28,142 nucleotides of DNA from Candidatus Bathyarchaeota archaeon ex4484_135 (GCA_002255025.1 NJEJ01000032.1:1-28142), one strand, 5' to 3'; shown: positions 13,148 through 21,568, counted from the stretch's first letter. Notes: generated by a model not told the origin, from the sequence alone. A program made the numbers and translations.

Positions 13148-13810
13148 GTGTTCAAGCTCAAGATGGCGAGTGCTAAAGAATTCAGGAACGCTCTCGCGGC
13201 CATAGGGACCCTTATAGACGAGGGGACCTTTGTCATAGATGGCGAGGGCCTCAAGCTCAGGGCCATGGACCCGAGCAGGATAGCCATGGTGGACTTCATG
13301 TGGGGCCGCTCCGTCTTCGACGAGTACGAGGCACCTGAGGAAGGCGTTAAATTGTGCGTGAACATAGATGAGTTCCAGAAGCTCCTGAAGAAGGCCACCA
13401 AGGGGGAGAGCATAGAGCTCAGCTTAGACCAGGCCACCGGCAGGGTGAAGCTGACCATAAGGGGGAAGTACACGAGGAGCTTCACGGTCCCAAGGCTCGA
13501 GACGGTCGGGGAGGAAGTGCCCGGGGAGCTGAAGATACCTTTCGACGTGAGGATAACCCTCGATGCCGACGAGCTGGCCACCATAGAGTTCCCGAGGACG
13601 TGCGAGGCCGTCATAGATTTCGAGGTGAAGGAGCCCTCGACGGCCATGTTCGACGTGGGCATGCTGCAGAAGATGTTAAAGGCGGGCTCTGCCCTGGCAG
13701 ACGTGGTCGTTGTGGAGTTCTCCACGAACAAGCCCATAAAGCTCGACTTCAGGCTCCCCTACGAGGGGAAACTCATATTCTACCTCGCCCCCAGGGTAGA
13801 GGCTGAGTAG
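13148..13810 (+). CDS. pcn: DNA polymerase sliding clamp PCNA
   Basis: A sliding-clamp subunit that tethers replication and repair enzymes to DNA. Recognisable parts are FKLKMASAKEFRNALAAI at the start, MDPSRIAMVDF (centre loop), SFTVPRLE in the interdomain region and the C-terminal LIFYLAPRVEAE. From GTG 13148 (behind GAGAAGGGG, spacing 8) it has 220 residues; GTG 13139 gives 223. That is about 25-30 shorter than usual. The loss appears to fall in domain 2 between DADEL and MLQKMLKAG, where family members carry additional strands. All 13 isoleucines that I counted use ATA. It lies 1 bp before priL. Confidence 0.93.
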   Translation: MFKLKMASAKEFRNALAAIGTLIDEGTFVIDGEGLKLRAMDPSRIAMVDFMWGRSVFDEYEAPEEGVKLCVNIDEFQKLLKKATKGESIELSLDQATGRVKLTIRGKYTRSFTVPRLETVGEEVPGELKIPFDVRITLDADELATIEFPRTCEAVIDFEVKEPSTAMFDVGMLQKMLKAGSALADVVVVEFSTNKPIKLDFRLPYEGKLIFYLAPRVEAE

Positions 13811-13811
13811 G

Positions 13812-14933
13812 GTGAGGGGAGGGAGCTGGGCGGGCCTAACGAAGAGAGACTTGGCTAAGTATCCTTTCTTAAAGAAGGCATCCGAATACGTATCTGCCTT
13901 TGGCCTCGACCTGAGGGACCTGGTCTCTCCTACCCTCTCCAAGACCCTGGAGAGAGCTCTACAAAGGGTCTTAGACGCCATAAGGTTCGGTAAGGTGAGT
14001 CCCAGGCTGACCGATGAGGATGTAGAACTGCTTTCCTTCCCCGTGGCAGTATTGCTCGTCTCCTTAGTCGGGAACGAGTACCTGAAGAAGCGTTATGCCC
14101 TGGCCGAGGCCAAGAGGGCAGAAGAACTCCTGGCCTCAGAGTCCCCGGACAAGCTGGCCGTGTTGGCCACTGACCTAGGCTGGGACATAAGGTCCGTTGA
14201 GGTGCCCTTTGGGGGCATCTTGTATGAGTTCTCCCTGAGCCTGAAGGACTACCTGAGGAACGCATCGAGGCTCAAGGACAAGAAGTGGAAGCTCGTGAAC
14301 AGGCTCGTGAAATCGGGCCGTGTCCTGGTCACCAGGCTCGAGGTGGCAAGGCTGCTCTCGGAGGAGATAAGCTCTAAGATAGAGGAGCTGTTGGCCAAAA
14401 GAGGGGGCCTGAAGGACTCGATACCAGAGGGCCTGCTGCCCTACGTCGAGCGTATCAGGGAGGCCATGAGCGAGCTGAAGATGGGGGAGGGGCCGAGGCT
14501 CGAAGAAGTGGGCGAGGTGCTCTTCGAGGCCTTCCCCCCCTGCATGAAGGCCATATACAACGCCCTGCACGAGAAGAGGCACGTCCCCCACGCCGGCCGG
14601 TTTGCCTTCACGGCCTTCCTCCTCCACATAGGCATGGGGATAGACGACGTCGTCGAGCTCTTCAGGCAGGTGGCGGACTTCAGCGAGAAGATAACACGTT
14701 ACCAGGTGGAGCACATAGCTGGCGAGAGGGGCGGCCGGACCCAGTACACCCCGCCGAGCTGCAAGACCATGCGTTCCTACGGCTTGTGTGTGGGTGCTGA
14801 CGAGCTGTGCCAGAAGGTGAGGCACCCGCTCACTTACTACATGCGGAAGGCTAGGATGCTGAAGAGGAGGAAGAGGCCCGTCAAGACTGCTGAAGGCGAG
14901 GAGGGCGGTCAAGGTGGAGGAGAAGACGGCTAA
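13812..14933 (+). CDS. priL: DNA primase large subunit PriL
   Basis: A 373-residue regulatory subunit of the archaeal/eukaryotic primase. The C-terminal half carries the four-cysteine Fe-S site: PPCMKAI, then PSCKTMRSYGLCVG, and LCQKVRHPLTYY. The surrounding HVPHAGRFAFTAFLLHIGM segment is typical. The N-terminal helical domain begins near DLAKYPFLKKASEYV. GTG 13812 directly follows the pcna stop. A lysine/arginine-rich tail (MLKRRKRPVK) overlaps the start of priS by 20 nt, indicating coupled translation of the two primase subunits. Confidence 0.94.
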   Translation: MRGGSWAGLTKRDLAKYPFLKKASEYVSAFGLDLRDLVSPTLSKTLERALQRVLDAIRFGKVSPRLTDEDVELLSFPVAVLLVSLVGNEYLKKRYALAEAKRAEELLASESPDKLAVLATDLGWDIRSVEVPFGGILYEFSLSLKDYLRNASRLKDKKWKLVNRLVKSGRVLVTRLEVARLLSEEISSKIEELLAKRGGLKDSIPEGLLPYVERIREAMSELKMGEGPRLEEVGEVLFEAFPPCMKAIYNALHEKRHVPHAGRFAFTAFLLHIGMGIDDVVELFRQVADFSEKITRYQVEHIAGERGGRTQYTPPSCKTMRSYGLCVGADELCQKVRHPLTYYMRKARMLKRRKRPVKTAEGEEGGQGGGEDG

Positions 14934-16140
14934 GTTCCTCAGGTCCCTGTACGCCAGGTATTATGCGTCACACGGCCCCGTGGAGCCAGAGGACATAGGG
15001 CACAGGGAGTTCGCCTTCATGACCTTTGGGGAGCGGATGGTCATTAGGCACAGGGGCTTCGGCTCCTACGACGAGCTGAAGGCCTTCATGGCCAAGCTAG
15101 GCCCGTCAGATGCCTTTTACTCGTCAGCTTACTTCCAGAGACCCGATGAACCTGATATGAAGGCCAAGGGCTGGATGGGTGCCGACCTAATATTTGATAT
15201 AGATGCCGACCACATACCGACGAGCTGCAAGGGAGAACACGACATATGGGCCTGTAGGTCCTGCGGCCACTGGGGGACAGGAGAGGCCCCCGATGCATGC
15301 CCGAGGTGCGGCTCTAAGGAGCTTGCCGAGCTGAAGTGGATTTGCAACAAGTGCATCTCAGCGGCTAAGGAAGAGCTGATAAAGCTCATAGAAGTCCTAG
15401 AGGAGGACCTGGGCGTGGATAGGTCCGATATGGTGGCTTCCTTCTCCGGCCACAGGGGCTTCCACCTCAGGGTCTTCTCGGAGGACCTGAGGAACCTGGG
15501 CCAAGACGAGAGGGGCGAGATAGTGGACTACCTAGCGGCCGTGGGCTTGGACCCGGAGGCCTTAGGGCTCGGGCCAGGGGCCAAGCTGGGCCTCGACGAG
15601 CCAGGCTGGAGGGGCAGGCTGGCCAAGGCCTTCTACTCGCTCCTCTACAGGGCAGATGAAGGAACCCTCAGGGCCCTAGGGCTCAGGAAGAAGGCCATAT
15701 CAGCTCTCTTGGCCTCCAAGGACCTGATATTGGACAGCATAGAGCACGGCAGGCCCATTTACCTGCCCAGGGGGGTCGGGAAGTCATCGCTGAAAAAGCT
15801 CCTCCTGGCCTGTGCTGAGGAAGCAGCCGTGAAGGTCGACCCGGTCGTCACGAGGGACACGCACAGGCTCGTCAGGATGAGCGGTAGCCTCCACGGCAAG
15901 ACCGGCCTGCTGAAGGTGGACATACCGCTAGATGAGGTGGAGGAATTCGACCCGTTCTCGTCTGCCCTGGCGTTCGAGAGAGACTGGGCGAAGGTGAGGA
16001 TAACGGACAGCCTGCCTGTGGTGCCAGCCCTGAGGTTGGCCGACGAGGACTACGGCCCCTTCGAGCCAGGCGAGACGGTAGAACTGCCCCTCCAGGCGGC
16101 TGTCTTCCTCATGTGCAAGGAGGTGGCCGAGCTGGCATGA
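14914..16140 (+). CDS. priS: DNA primase catalytic subunit PriS
   Basis: A 408-residue catalytic primase subunit that makes RNA primers with PriL. The metal-binding acidic pair is in FDIDAD (D95, D97). The nucleotide-binding motif SGHRGFH is at 178-184. A third conserved segment TRDTHRLVRMSGSLHGKTGL lies later. Between the first two is a zinc module with cysteines at about 105, 114, 117, 129, 132, 144 and 147, richer than the minimal archaeal zinc knuckle. The GTG start lies inside the end of priL, and the stop overlaps the gins start as ATGA. Confidence 0.96.
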   Translation: MEEKTAKFLRSLYARYYASHGPVEPEDIGHREFAFMTFGERMVIRHRGFGSYDELKAFMAKLGPSDAFYSSAYFQRPDEPDMKAKGWMGADLIFDIDADHIPTSCKGEHDIWACRSCGHWGTGEAPDACPRCGSKELAELKWICNKCISAAKEELIKLIEVLEEDLGVDRSDMVASFSGHRGFHLRVFSEDLRNLGQDERGEIVDYLAAVGLDPEALGLGPGAKLGLDEPGWRGRLAKAFYSLLYRADEGTLRALGLRKKAISALLASKDLILDSIEHGRPIYLPRGVGKSSLKKLLLACAEEAAVKVDPVVTRDTHRLVRMSGSLHGKTGLLKVDIPLDEVEEFDPFSSALAFERDWAKVRITDSLPVVPALRLADEDYGPFEPGETVELPLQAAVFLMCKEVAELA

Positions 16141-16715
16141 TGACTTATGAGGAACTCCTTAAGGCCTGGAGGTCGGAGAGGGAATCCGAGGGCCTCTCCA
16201 AGCTGCCCGATGATTTCTACGCCAGGGTGGCGGAGTTCATATCTGAGCTGAGGGGCAGGTTGAAGATGGCCGATATGACGGCCCTGAGGACTAGGCTGGC
16301 CAAGAAGGAACTCGAGAACGTGGAGAAAATGGTGAAGGACATATTCAATAGGAGGGTCGAGAAGATCCTCAAAGCCCTGGCGTCCGGGAGAACCCTGGAC
16401 GTGGAAAAGCTCACGCCCGAGGAGAGGGAGCTTCTGTCCCCGATTGAAGAAGCCTTCACGGCCATGAGGAAGTTCTTGGAGAGCCTGCTCAGGGGCGAGG
16501 TCAGGAAGCCCGAAGCGACTAAGACCATCCAGGCAGGACCGTCCAGCAGCGGGAAGTTCATGTTGGTCCGCATTCTGGCCGATGTGCCAGCCATAGTCGG
16601 GGCCGACATGAAGACGCATGGGCCCTTCAAGCGTGGGGACGTGGCTTTTATACCTAGGGAGAACGCCATCGCACTAGTCAAGAAGGGGCTGGCGGTGGAG
16701 GTGGAGTTGGCTTGA
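16137..16715 (+). CDS. gins15: GINS complex protein (Gins15/Gins51 type)
   Basis: A 192-residue subunit of the archaeal GINS complex, which joins MCM and GAN/RecJ-like protein in the replicative helicase. The helical A domain covers about residues 1-130 (including TALRTRLAKKELENVEKMVK). The C-terminal B domain has the signature VRILADVPAIVGADMKTHGPFKRGDVAF, split here only by the text limit on motif length, so see about 16564-16650. This A-then-B order marks the Gins51 (Sld5/Psf1-like) type. The ATG at 16137 overlaps the priS stop; an ATG at 16140 is also possible. Confidence 0.92.
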   Translation: MMTYEELLKAWRSERESEGLSKLPDDFYARVAEFISELRGRLKMADMTALRTRLAKKELENVEKMVKDIFNRRVEKILKALASGRTLDVEKLTPEERELLSPIEEAFTAMRKFLESLLRGEVRKPEATKTIQAGPSSSGKFMLVRILADVPAIVGADMKTHGPFKRGDVAFIPRENAIALVKKGLAVEVELA

Positions 16716-16987
16716 AGGTCCCGAAGGTCATCAGGACCTACTGCCCCAGGTGCAACAAGCACACGGAACACGAGGTCAGCCTCTACAAGGCCGGGAGGCG
16801 TAGGGCCCTCGCCGAGGGCGAGAGGAGACACGAGTGGCGTAAGAAGGGCTACGGAGGCCAGAAGTACCCGAGGCAGAGGCGTTTCGCGAAGACGACGAAG
16901 AAGCAGACGCTCAAGCTGAAGTGCAAGGTATGCGGCTACGTAAGGCACAAGGAAGGGATAAGGATAAGCAAGCTGGTCATAGAGTAA
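16712..16987 (+). CDS. rpl44e: Ribosomal protein eL42 (L44e)
   Basis: A 91-residue zinc-binding protein of the large ribosomal subunit near the E site. Zinc ligands are CPRCNKHTEH near the N-terminus and CKVCGYVRH near the C-terminus, with the conserved basic centre GGQKYPRQRRF. The TTG start overlaps the gins stop as TTGA. In many archaea rps27e follows this gene. Here it does not: the next gene is on the other strand. Confidence 0.97.
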   Translation: MKVPKVIRTYCPRCNKHTEHEVSLYKAGRRRALAEGERRHEWRKKGYGGQKYPRQRRFAKTTKKQTLKLKCKVCGYVRHKEGIRISKLVIE

Positions 16988-17009
16988 CCTGCCGTCTCCC
17001 TGAGCTCCT

Positions 17010-17372
17010 TCAAGGCATGTATATCAGGGCCTCTACGCCCTTCTCGGAGCAGTAATCCCTTATCACGGATACGGCTGCTTCTACGCCCCTCATTATGCCC
17101 TCATACAGCTCCTCAGCCCCTATCGGCCCGAGGCCGAGCTTGTGCGGGTCCCTGACCCACATGCTTATCCTATCGCCCACGAGGGCTAACCTGAGGTGTG
17201 GCAGGCCGAGCATTCCCACGAGCTCGGAATGCATGAAGGCATAGCCCTCGGCCCTTATGAAGGCCCTCAGGCCTGTTTCCTCAACCGCCTCCCTTATACG
17301 CTCGGCCAGGATGGGCCCATCGCCCGGAAGGGCCGGGACCACTATGCTTATGGAGTTCAGGGCCTTGCACAT
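17010..17372 (-). CDS. Hypothetical protein
   Basis: A 120-residue soluble alpha/beta protein that I do not recognise. It begins with a strand-helix unit (SISIVVPALPGDGPILAERI) and contains HLRLALVGDRISMWVRDPHK. ATG 17372 follows GAGGAG closely. A shared divergent TATA region (17415-17428) separates it from the gene at 17450. The small, compact ORF and the ATA-rich coding suggest a real gene of the host core. Function is unknown. Confidence 0.7.
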   Translation of the reverse strand: MCKALNSISIVVPALPGDGPILAERIREAVEETGLRAFIRAEGYAFMHSELVGMLGLPHLRLALVGDRISMWVRDPHKLGLGPIGAEELYEGIMRGVEAAVSVIRDYCSEKGVEALIYMP

Positions 17373-17414
17373 CTCCTCTAGGTCCAGGTTCCCACCGATC
17401 AGGAATGGGCATCA

Positions 17415-17428
17415 GGCTTATTTAAGCC
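17415..17428. promoter_or_regulatory. Symmetric divergent promoter element
   Basis: GGCTTATTTAAGCC has 5-bp arms and TATA character on both strands. It is about 26 nt from the predicted start of a near-leaderless gene at 17450, and serves the leftward gene at 17372 at similar spacing. Confidence 0.45.
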
Positions 17429-17449
17429 AAATGACCTAGTCCATTGAAC

Positions 17450-17770
17450 ATGACCCTCCACAGGCTGAGGAGCTGGGAGGAGTTCAAGCAGGCCCTCGTG
17501 AGGTGCCGTGCAGATTGCGTCTTCTTCGCCATCGAGGACTACCCGCTCGGCAACCCGCCCATATCGCTCAGGCTCCTCTTCACCTGCGGCCGGGACACAT
17601 ACGTCTTCAACGATTTCGCCCGTGGGGACCACATGGCCCAGACGGGCATACCCATACGGGCCGGTGGAGGCCTGCCCTACGTGCTGAAGGAAGATGTAGA
17701 AGACTTCCTCAAGCGTGAACTCGGGAGGCCGATACAGGTCGTGGACTTCACCATGACCACCTTCTTATGA
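17450..17770 (+). CDS. Hypothetical protein
   Basis: A 106-residue protein from ATG 17450 (leaderless by TATA position; a TTG at 17444 is in frame). It holds cysteines at CRADC and TCGRD and a central glycine-rich GIPIRAGGGLPYVLKEDVED. I do not recognise the family. It is divergent from the gene at 17372, with which it may share control. Confidence 0.7.
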   Translation: MTLHRLRSWEEFKQALVRCRADCVFFAIEDYPLGNPPISLRLLFTCGRDTYVFNDFARGDHMAQTGIPIRAGGGLPYVLKEDVEDFLKRELGRPIQVVDFTMTTFL

Positions 17771-17777
17771 CCTCGGC

Positions 17778-18008
17778 TCAAGCCATGAGCTTCTTGAGCT
17801 TGGCGAGCAGCTCTCTCACCCTGTCAAGGGCCTCCCTGACCTCGTCCTCGGGTGCCCAGCCCTCGTAGAAGTTGACGTGCATGGAGACGGCCGTCCTCCA
17901 GAGGTCCCTTATGGACGGGTCTTCTTCCTTCAGCTTACTCATGTAACGCCAGAGTTCCCCATGGCTGACGAGCCTGCGGCCATCACGCTTGTAGGCCACA
18001 GCCCTCAA
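17778..18008 (-). CDS. Small helical protein, PaREP1/HEPN-like
   Basis: A 76-residue helical protein. The segment AVSMHVNFYEGWAPEDEVREAL resembles the core helix of PaREP1-type proteins of thermophilic archaea, relatives of HEPN domains. The HEPN catalytic R-x4-6-H is not seen. The TTG at 18008 would be almost leaderless behind an AT-rich stretch at 18027-18046. Family assignment is tentative, from memory of the motif. Confidence 0.6.
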   Translation of the reverse strand: MRAVAYKRDGRRLVSHGELWRYMSKLKEEDPSIRDLWRTAVSMHVNFYEGWAPEDEVREALDRVRELLAKLKKLMA

Positions 18009-18047
18009 GGCTGCCGTGGTTGGTGGGCTTTTAATGTAATAAGGCCA

Positions 18048-18977
18048 TCACCATATCATTATGCCGAAGTAGCCCGTTATGAACTTCAGTGACACGTATA
18101 GGAAGTAGGCACCGAATATCAGCTTCAGCGTGGTAGGCCTGAACCTCCTTATTATAGCTGCCCCCACCTGGGCTCCCATTATGGTCCCGATGGCCAGGAG
18201 GCAGCCCGCCGAGAAGTCCACGAAGCCTTGGAAGAGCTTTATCAGGCCGCCCACCAGGGCGAGAGGTATCATGACGGCCAGAGAAGTGCCCATGGTGATG
18301 TAGACGGGTGCCCCGAACAGGTATATCAGGCCCGGGACGAGGGCATAACCGCCCCCGAGACCTACGATCCCCGTCGTTATGCCTATCACGAAACCGAAGG
18401 CACCCAATGCCCAGCCAGCACCAGGTATGGTGTTGCCCTCGGGCCCGCCTGGCTTTTGGCCCTTCTTGAGCCAGGGCATTAGGCCCTCGTAGACCATCCT
18501 GGCGGCTGGCCAGAGGAACACCACGCCTAAGATGAGGCCGAGCAGCTTCATGGCCTGCTTAGCTATGATCAGGAACAGCCAAGAGCCGAGCAGGACGCCG
18601 GCTATGCCTATCCCGCCGAGCCAGCAGGCAGCCCTCTTGTCCACGTTCCGCCTGACGAGGTGCCCGTAGCCGCCCGATATGGCCGTGAACGTGACGGCAA
18701 AGAGCGTGGTCCCTATTGCCATGGTGGCTGGGAAACCGCCCCAGAAGTGTATTATGGGCAACATGACGCTGCAGCCGCCCGTGCCGATTATGCCTCCGAG
18801 GAGGCCAGCCAAGAAGCCCACCAAGACGTAGACGGCCCCCGTTAAGGGCGTGGTAGGCGGCGTTGGCTCGGCTCTCGGGAGCTGTGGTTGAGCAATCAGG
18901 TACCAGGCCTCAAGACCTGCTATGGCGATCAGGAGGACGGCTATCGGCAAGAGGCTAACTGCCCTCTGGCCCCTCAT
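18048..18977 (-). CDS. TauE/SafE family sulfite/anion exporter
   Basis: A 309-residue membrane permease of the TauE/SafE family, which moves sulfite, sulfoacetate or related anions across the cytoplasmic membrane. It has a signal-anchor-like first helix (about 8-28), then about seven further hydrophobic segments. The two inverted halves each carry the family glycine motif: GLLGGIIGTGGC near residue 58 and TGIVGLGGGYALVPG in the second half. Length is somewhat above the family average because of the extra N-terminal helix. The Lrp-like regulator at 19030 lies upstream on the same strand and may control it. The substrate cannot be told from sequence. Confidence 0.9.
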   Translation of the reverse strand: MRGQRAVSLLPIAVLLIAIAGLEAWYLIAQPQLPRAEPTPPTTPLTGAVYVLVGFLAGLLGGIIGTGGCSVMLPIIHFWGGFPATMAIGTTLFAVTFTAISGGYGHLVRRNVDKRAACWLGGIGIAGVLLGSWLFLIIAKQAMKLLGLILGVVFLWPAARMVYEGLMPWLKKGQKPGGPEGNTIPGAGWALGAFGFVIGITTGIVGLGGGYALVPGLIYLFGAPVYITMGTSLAVMIPLALVGGLIKLFQGFVDFSAGCLLAIGTIMGAQVGAAIIRRFRPTTLKLIFGAYFLYVSLKFITGYFGIMIW

Positions 18978-19029
18978 GGCATGGGGGCCTTTTGGAACCC
19001 TCTAATAAGAATTCGGTTTATTTCTGAAA

Positions 19030-19623
19030 CTAAAGAGGCCCCTTGTACCACCGGGTGGCCGGGCAGGCAGGGCACTCTCCACGGACGTAGAAATCGCATG
19101 AGCCACAGTCCAGGCCGCAGGGCGTCAGCTCGGCTTTTTTCTGCGTGCTGACCCTTATGGGCAAGGCCTCTGGGTACAACAGGTCTTCTATCACGTAGAG
19201 CTCGGAACGCCTTATGCCCTCCATACGCCTGAGGCAGCAGGCCCCGAGGGCCATTATCTTGAGCAGGCCGGGTGCCTCAGCCACCATCACGGCCATGAGG
19301 TTGTAAGAGCCTATTAAGGTGGTCAACATGACCATCCTGGGGCACTCCTTGAAGACGTGCATTATGTTCAATAACTTGTCGTGCTCTACCTCGCACAGCA
19401 GGACCAGGAGCTTGACACCAAGCTTCTCCGGGCTCAGGCTTGCCTTTATGCTCAGGAGGCCCGAGGACAGGAGCTTCTGAAGGTGCTTCTTCACCCCGAC
19501 GTGCGAGATGCCTAACCTCCGGCCGAGCTCCGTCAGGCTCATGCGGCCGTCCTGTTGGAGGAGCTCCACCAGGGCCTTCCTCTTACCGGCCAGCAGGCCG
19601 TGCCTATTCCGTCCGCTGGACAT
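19030..19623 (-). CDS. Lrp/AsnC-type regulator with a cysteine-rich tail
   Basis: A 197-residue transcription factor. Residues about 12-60 form a winged helix-turn-helix (LTELGRRLGISHVGVKKHLQKL). The middle (about 65-140) is a ligand-sensing RAM/ACT-like domain. The C-terminus adds a cysteine cluster CGLDCGSC...CPACPATRWYKG (about 169-195). This cluster is found in a group of archaeal Lrp-like regulators and is likely to bind zinc or sense metal/redox state. The ATG at 19623 is nearly leaderless behind a symmetric CTTATAAG (19651-19658) shared with the divergent gene at 19688. The next gene on its strand is the TauE/SafE exporter, a plausible target. Confidence 0.88.
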   Translation of the reverse strand: MSSGRNRHGLLAGKRKALVELLQQDGRMSLTELGRRLGISHVGVKKHLQKLLSSGLLSIKASLSPEKLGVKLLVLLCEVEHDKLLNIMHVFKECPRMVMLTTLIGSYNLMAVMVAEAPGLLKIMALGACCLRRMEGIRRSELYVIEDLLYPEALPIRVSTQKKAELTPCGLDCGSCDFYVRGECPACPATRWYKGPL

Positions 19624-19650
19624 AGCTCAGTTTCAAGATCACACCTATCC

Positions 19651-19658
19651 CTTATAAG
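19651..19658. promoter_or_regulatory. Symmetric divergent TATA element
   Basis: CTTATAAG reads the same on both strands. It is about 26 nt from the predicted starts of both the regulator (leftward) and the Fe-S protein (rightward), so the Lrp-like regulator may control both. Confidence 0.5.
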
Positions 19659-19687
19659 TTTGGTCTATTTCCGGTACCTGATGGGCC

Positions 19688-20254
19688 TTGAGCGGTGACA
19701 GAAGGCTCGTGAAGAGGTTCAGGATCCTCGGGCCGGAGAAGAACCCCCTGGTCCCCTGTGCTGGCGTAGTGGCAGAACTCGACGCGGACCTTAAGGACCT
19801 GATGCCCGTCCTCTTCTTGAGGAACGTCGGCAGGGCTTCCTACGTGCCCGACAAGGGCGTCCTGACCATAAGGCACGGCGGCCGCCTCATAACGTTCTAC
19901 CCCGATGGCAAGGTGGTCGTGGGACGTGCCTGGACGGAGGAAGCCGCCCGTGAGGTGCTCAGGGAGGTCATGGATATGGTGAACGAGGCGTATGGCGAGC
20001 TCTTGAGGGAAGGCCCGCCCAGCCAGGAGGAAATCGAGAAGGCCATGAGGTTGAGCTGGCGTGTCCTCTTAGAACTCCTGCCGGGGGAGAACTGCGGCAG
20101 GTGCGGCCGTAGGACCTGTCAGGCCTTCTCGGTAGATGTCCTCAGGGGGGAAGCAAAGCTATCAGATTGCCCGCTCCTGAAGGAGAATGCCAAGCTGCTC
20201 GAGCGGGCGAGGTCAACTTTGGGCAGGAGGTTAGCTAAGGCCTTAGGTCTCTGA
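19688..20254 (+). CDS. Protein with a C-terminal 4Fe-4S domain
   Basis: A 188-residue protein from a TTG start. The first 90 residues look like a small alpha/beta domain (VPCAGVVAELDADLKDLMPV, then GGRLITFYPDGKVVVGRAW). The C-terminal part has ENCGRCGRRTCQAFS...LSDCPLL, the C-x2-C-x4-C-x16-C pattern of the Fe-S domain found in acetyl-CoA synthase/corrinoid proteins and RnfB-like ferredoxins. The electron partner is unknown. It is divergent from the cysteine-tailed Lrp-like regulator and may be part of its regulon. Confidence 0.82.
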   Translation: MSGDRRLVKRFRILGPEKNPLVPCAGVVAELDADLKDLMPVLFLRNVGRASYVPDKGVLTIRHGGRLITFYPDGKVVVGRAWTEEAAREVLREVMDMVNEAYGELLREGPPSQEEIEKAMRLSWRVLLELLPGENCGRCGRRTCQAFSVDVLRGEAKLSDCPLLKENAKLLERARSTLGRRLAKALGL

Positions 20255-20265
20255 GCTAGCGAAGG

Positions 20266-20274
20266 GTTTAAATC
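20266..20274 (+). promoter_or_regulatory. Promoter of the MFS gene
   Basis: GTTTAAATC is centred about 43 nt before the TTG start at 20313, with a predicted transcription start near 20296. Confidence 0.4.
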
Positions 20275-20312
20275 GGCCCGTTTTCCCGCCCTCAGCCGCG
20301 AGATGACCGGTC

Positions 20313-21554
20313 TTGGAAGAGGACGACTCCGGCTGGCTGGGGAGGCTGAAGCGTGAGCTGGCCTTCGTCAGGGGCAACTTACTCGTGTTGACCGTTAGCT
20401 GGACCATCTGGAGCCCCTTCAGCCACGCAGTAGGGGTCTACGAGCAGGTCTACATAATGGCCCTCGGTGCCAGCGTCTTCCTGCTCGGCCTCATGTCGGC
20501 CGTCTCGTCCGTAATACTCGGGGTCGTCAGGTTCCTTGGCGGCTACGTGGCAGACCGGTATGGCCGTAAACGCATCCTCGTCTCCATGACCTTCATCTAC
20601 TCCCTGGCCCTGTTCCTATACGCCCTGGCACCCGACTGGAGGTGGATATTCGTGGCGTCCATCATAACCAGCGTCTGCCTCCTCTACCAGCCCGCCCTAT
20701 CTGCCATACTGATGGACAGCGTGCCGCCCGAGAAGAGAGGGCTTGGCTTCTCGCTCTCGAACCTCCTGCCCGAGCTGGTTAGCCTGCCAGCACCCTTCTT
20801 AGCCATGTACTTGGTCAGGACGCACGGCCTCGTGATCGGCATGAGGATAGCCTACTCCCTAATGGCCATATCGGGCCTCATGGCCGCCCTCGTGAGGCTG
20901 AAGCTGAAGGAAACCTGGTCCCCGAGGAAGGAGGCCATGAGGGATTTCCTGAGCGGCTATAAGGATGCCCTGAGGTTCGCCTCAGAGGAGCTAAGGCCCT
21001 TCATGGTCATTTTAGGCCTGGTGAGCCTGTTGGCTGGCTTCAACACGGTCACCCAGCCCTTCATCGTCTACTACCTGGGTCTCACGTTAGAGGAATGGGG
21101 CCTCCTGTATTTCCTCGGCTCCATAATATGGATAACCGCTCTCCTGCCCGCCGGAGTGATAGTTGACCGGCTGGGGAGGCGTTCGTCCTTAATAGCAGGT
21201 CTATTCCTGACCTCCCTGTCTTTAGCAGCATTATCGGGCCTCAAGAGCTTAGGCCTCACGGCTTTCTGGCACATCGCCCTGTCCATGCTTCTCCTCTGGA
21301 CGAGTTCCTATTTGGCTCATAATGCTCTATCAGCTCTGGAGGCAGATTTAGTGCCCAGGGGCCTCAGGGGCCGTTTATCAGCTTTCCTGGCCCTCCTGAC
21401 CGATGTAGTGGCTGCCGTGAGCTCGGCCACCTGCGGCTGGCTCTACGAGGCCGTGAGCCCTTCAGCTGCCGCCCTCTTGTGCTCCTTATCCGCCCTGGCC
21501 GGGACCATAATGGCTTCCTTGGCCCTGGGGGAGCCGGAGGGGAGGTGGGGGTGA
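20313..21554 (+). CDS. Major facilitator superfamily transporter
   Basis: A 413-residue membrane carrier with about 12 hydrophobic segments. The MFS motif A is present in both halves: GGYVADRYGRKRIL between helices 2 and 3, and GVIVDRLGRRSSL between helices 8 and 9. Drug, sugar or metabolite export is possible; the substrate cannot be deduced. The TTG at 20313 is the first start in frame after the TATA box. An ATG at 20302 is in another frame. The coding ends with GEPEGRWG just before the asnS promoter. Confidence 0.9.
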   Translation: MEEDDSGWLGRLKRELAFVRGNLLVLTVSWTIWSPFSHAVGVYEQVYIMALGASVFLLGLMSAVSSVILGVVRFLGGYVADRYGRKRILVSMTFIYSLALFLYALAPDWRWIFVASIITSVCLLYQPALSAILMDSVPPEKRGLGFSLSNLLPELVSLPAPFLAMYLVRTHGLVIGMRIAYSLMAISGLMAALVRLKLKETWSPRKEAMRDFLSGYKDALRFASEELRPFMVILGLVSLLAGFNTVTQPFIVYYLGLTLEEWGLLYFLGSIIWITALLPAGVIVDRLGRRSSLIAGLFLTSLSLAALSGLKSLGLTAFWHIALSMLLLWTSSYLAHNALSALEADLVPRGLRGRLSAFLALLTDVVAAVSSATCGWLYEAVSPSAAALLCSLSALAGTIMASLALGEPEGRWG

Positions 21555-21559
21555 GCAAG

Positions 21560-21568
21560 GTTTAAAAC
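21560..21568 (+). promoter_or_regulatory. Promoter of asnS
   Basis: GTTTAAAAC predicts transcription from about 21590, making the GTG at 21595 nearly leaderless. Confidence 0.5.

Noticed and set aside
13030..14912. Long minus-strand open frames opposite pcna, priL and priS
   Set aside because: They are antisense to unmistakable replication genes. Their composition is typical of reverse frames.
17778..18008. HEPN toxin of a toxin-antitoxin pair
   Set aside because: There is no R-x4-6-H motif and no neighbouring minimal nucleotidyltransferase gene. Only a PaREP1-like helix is visible.
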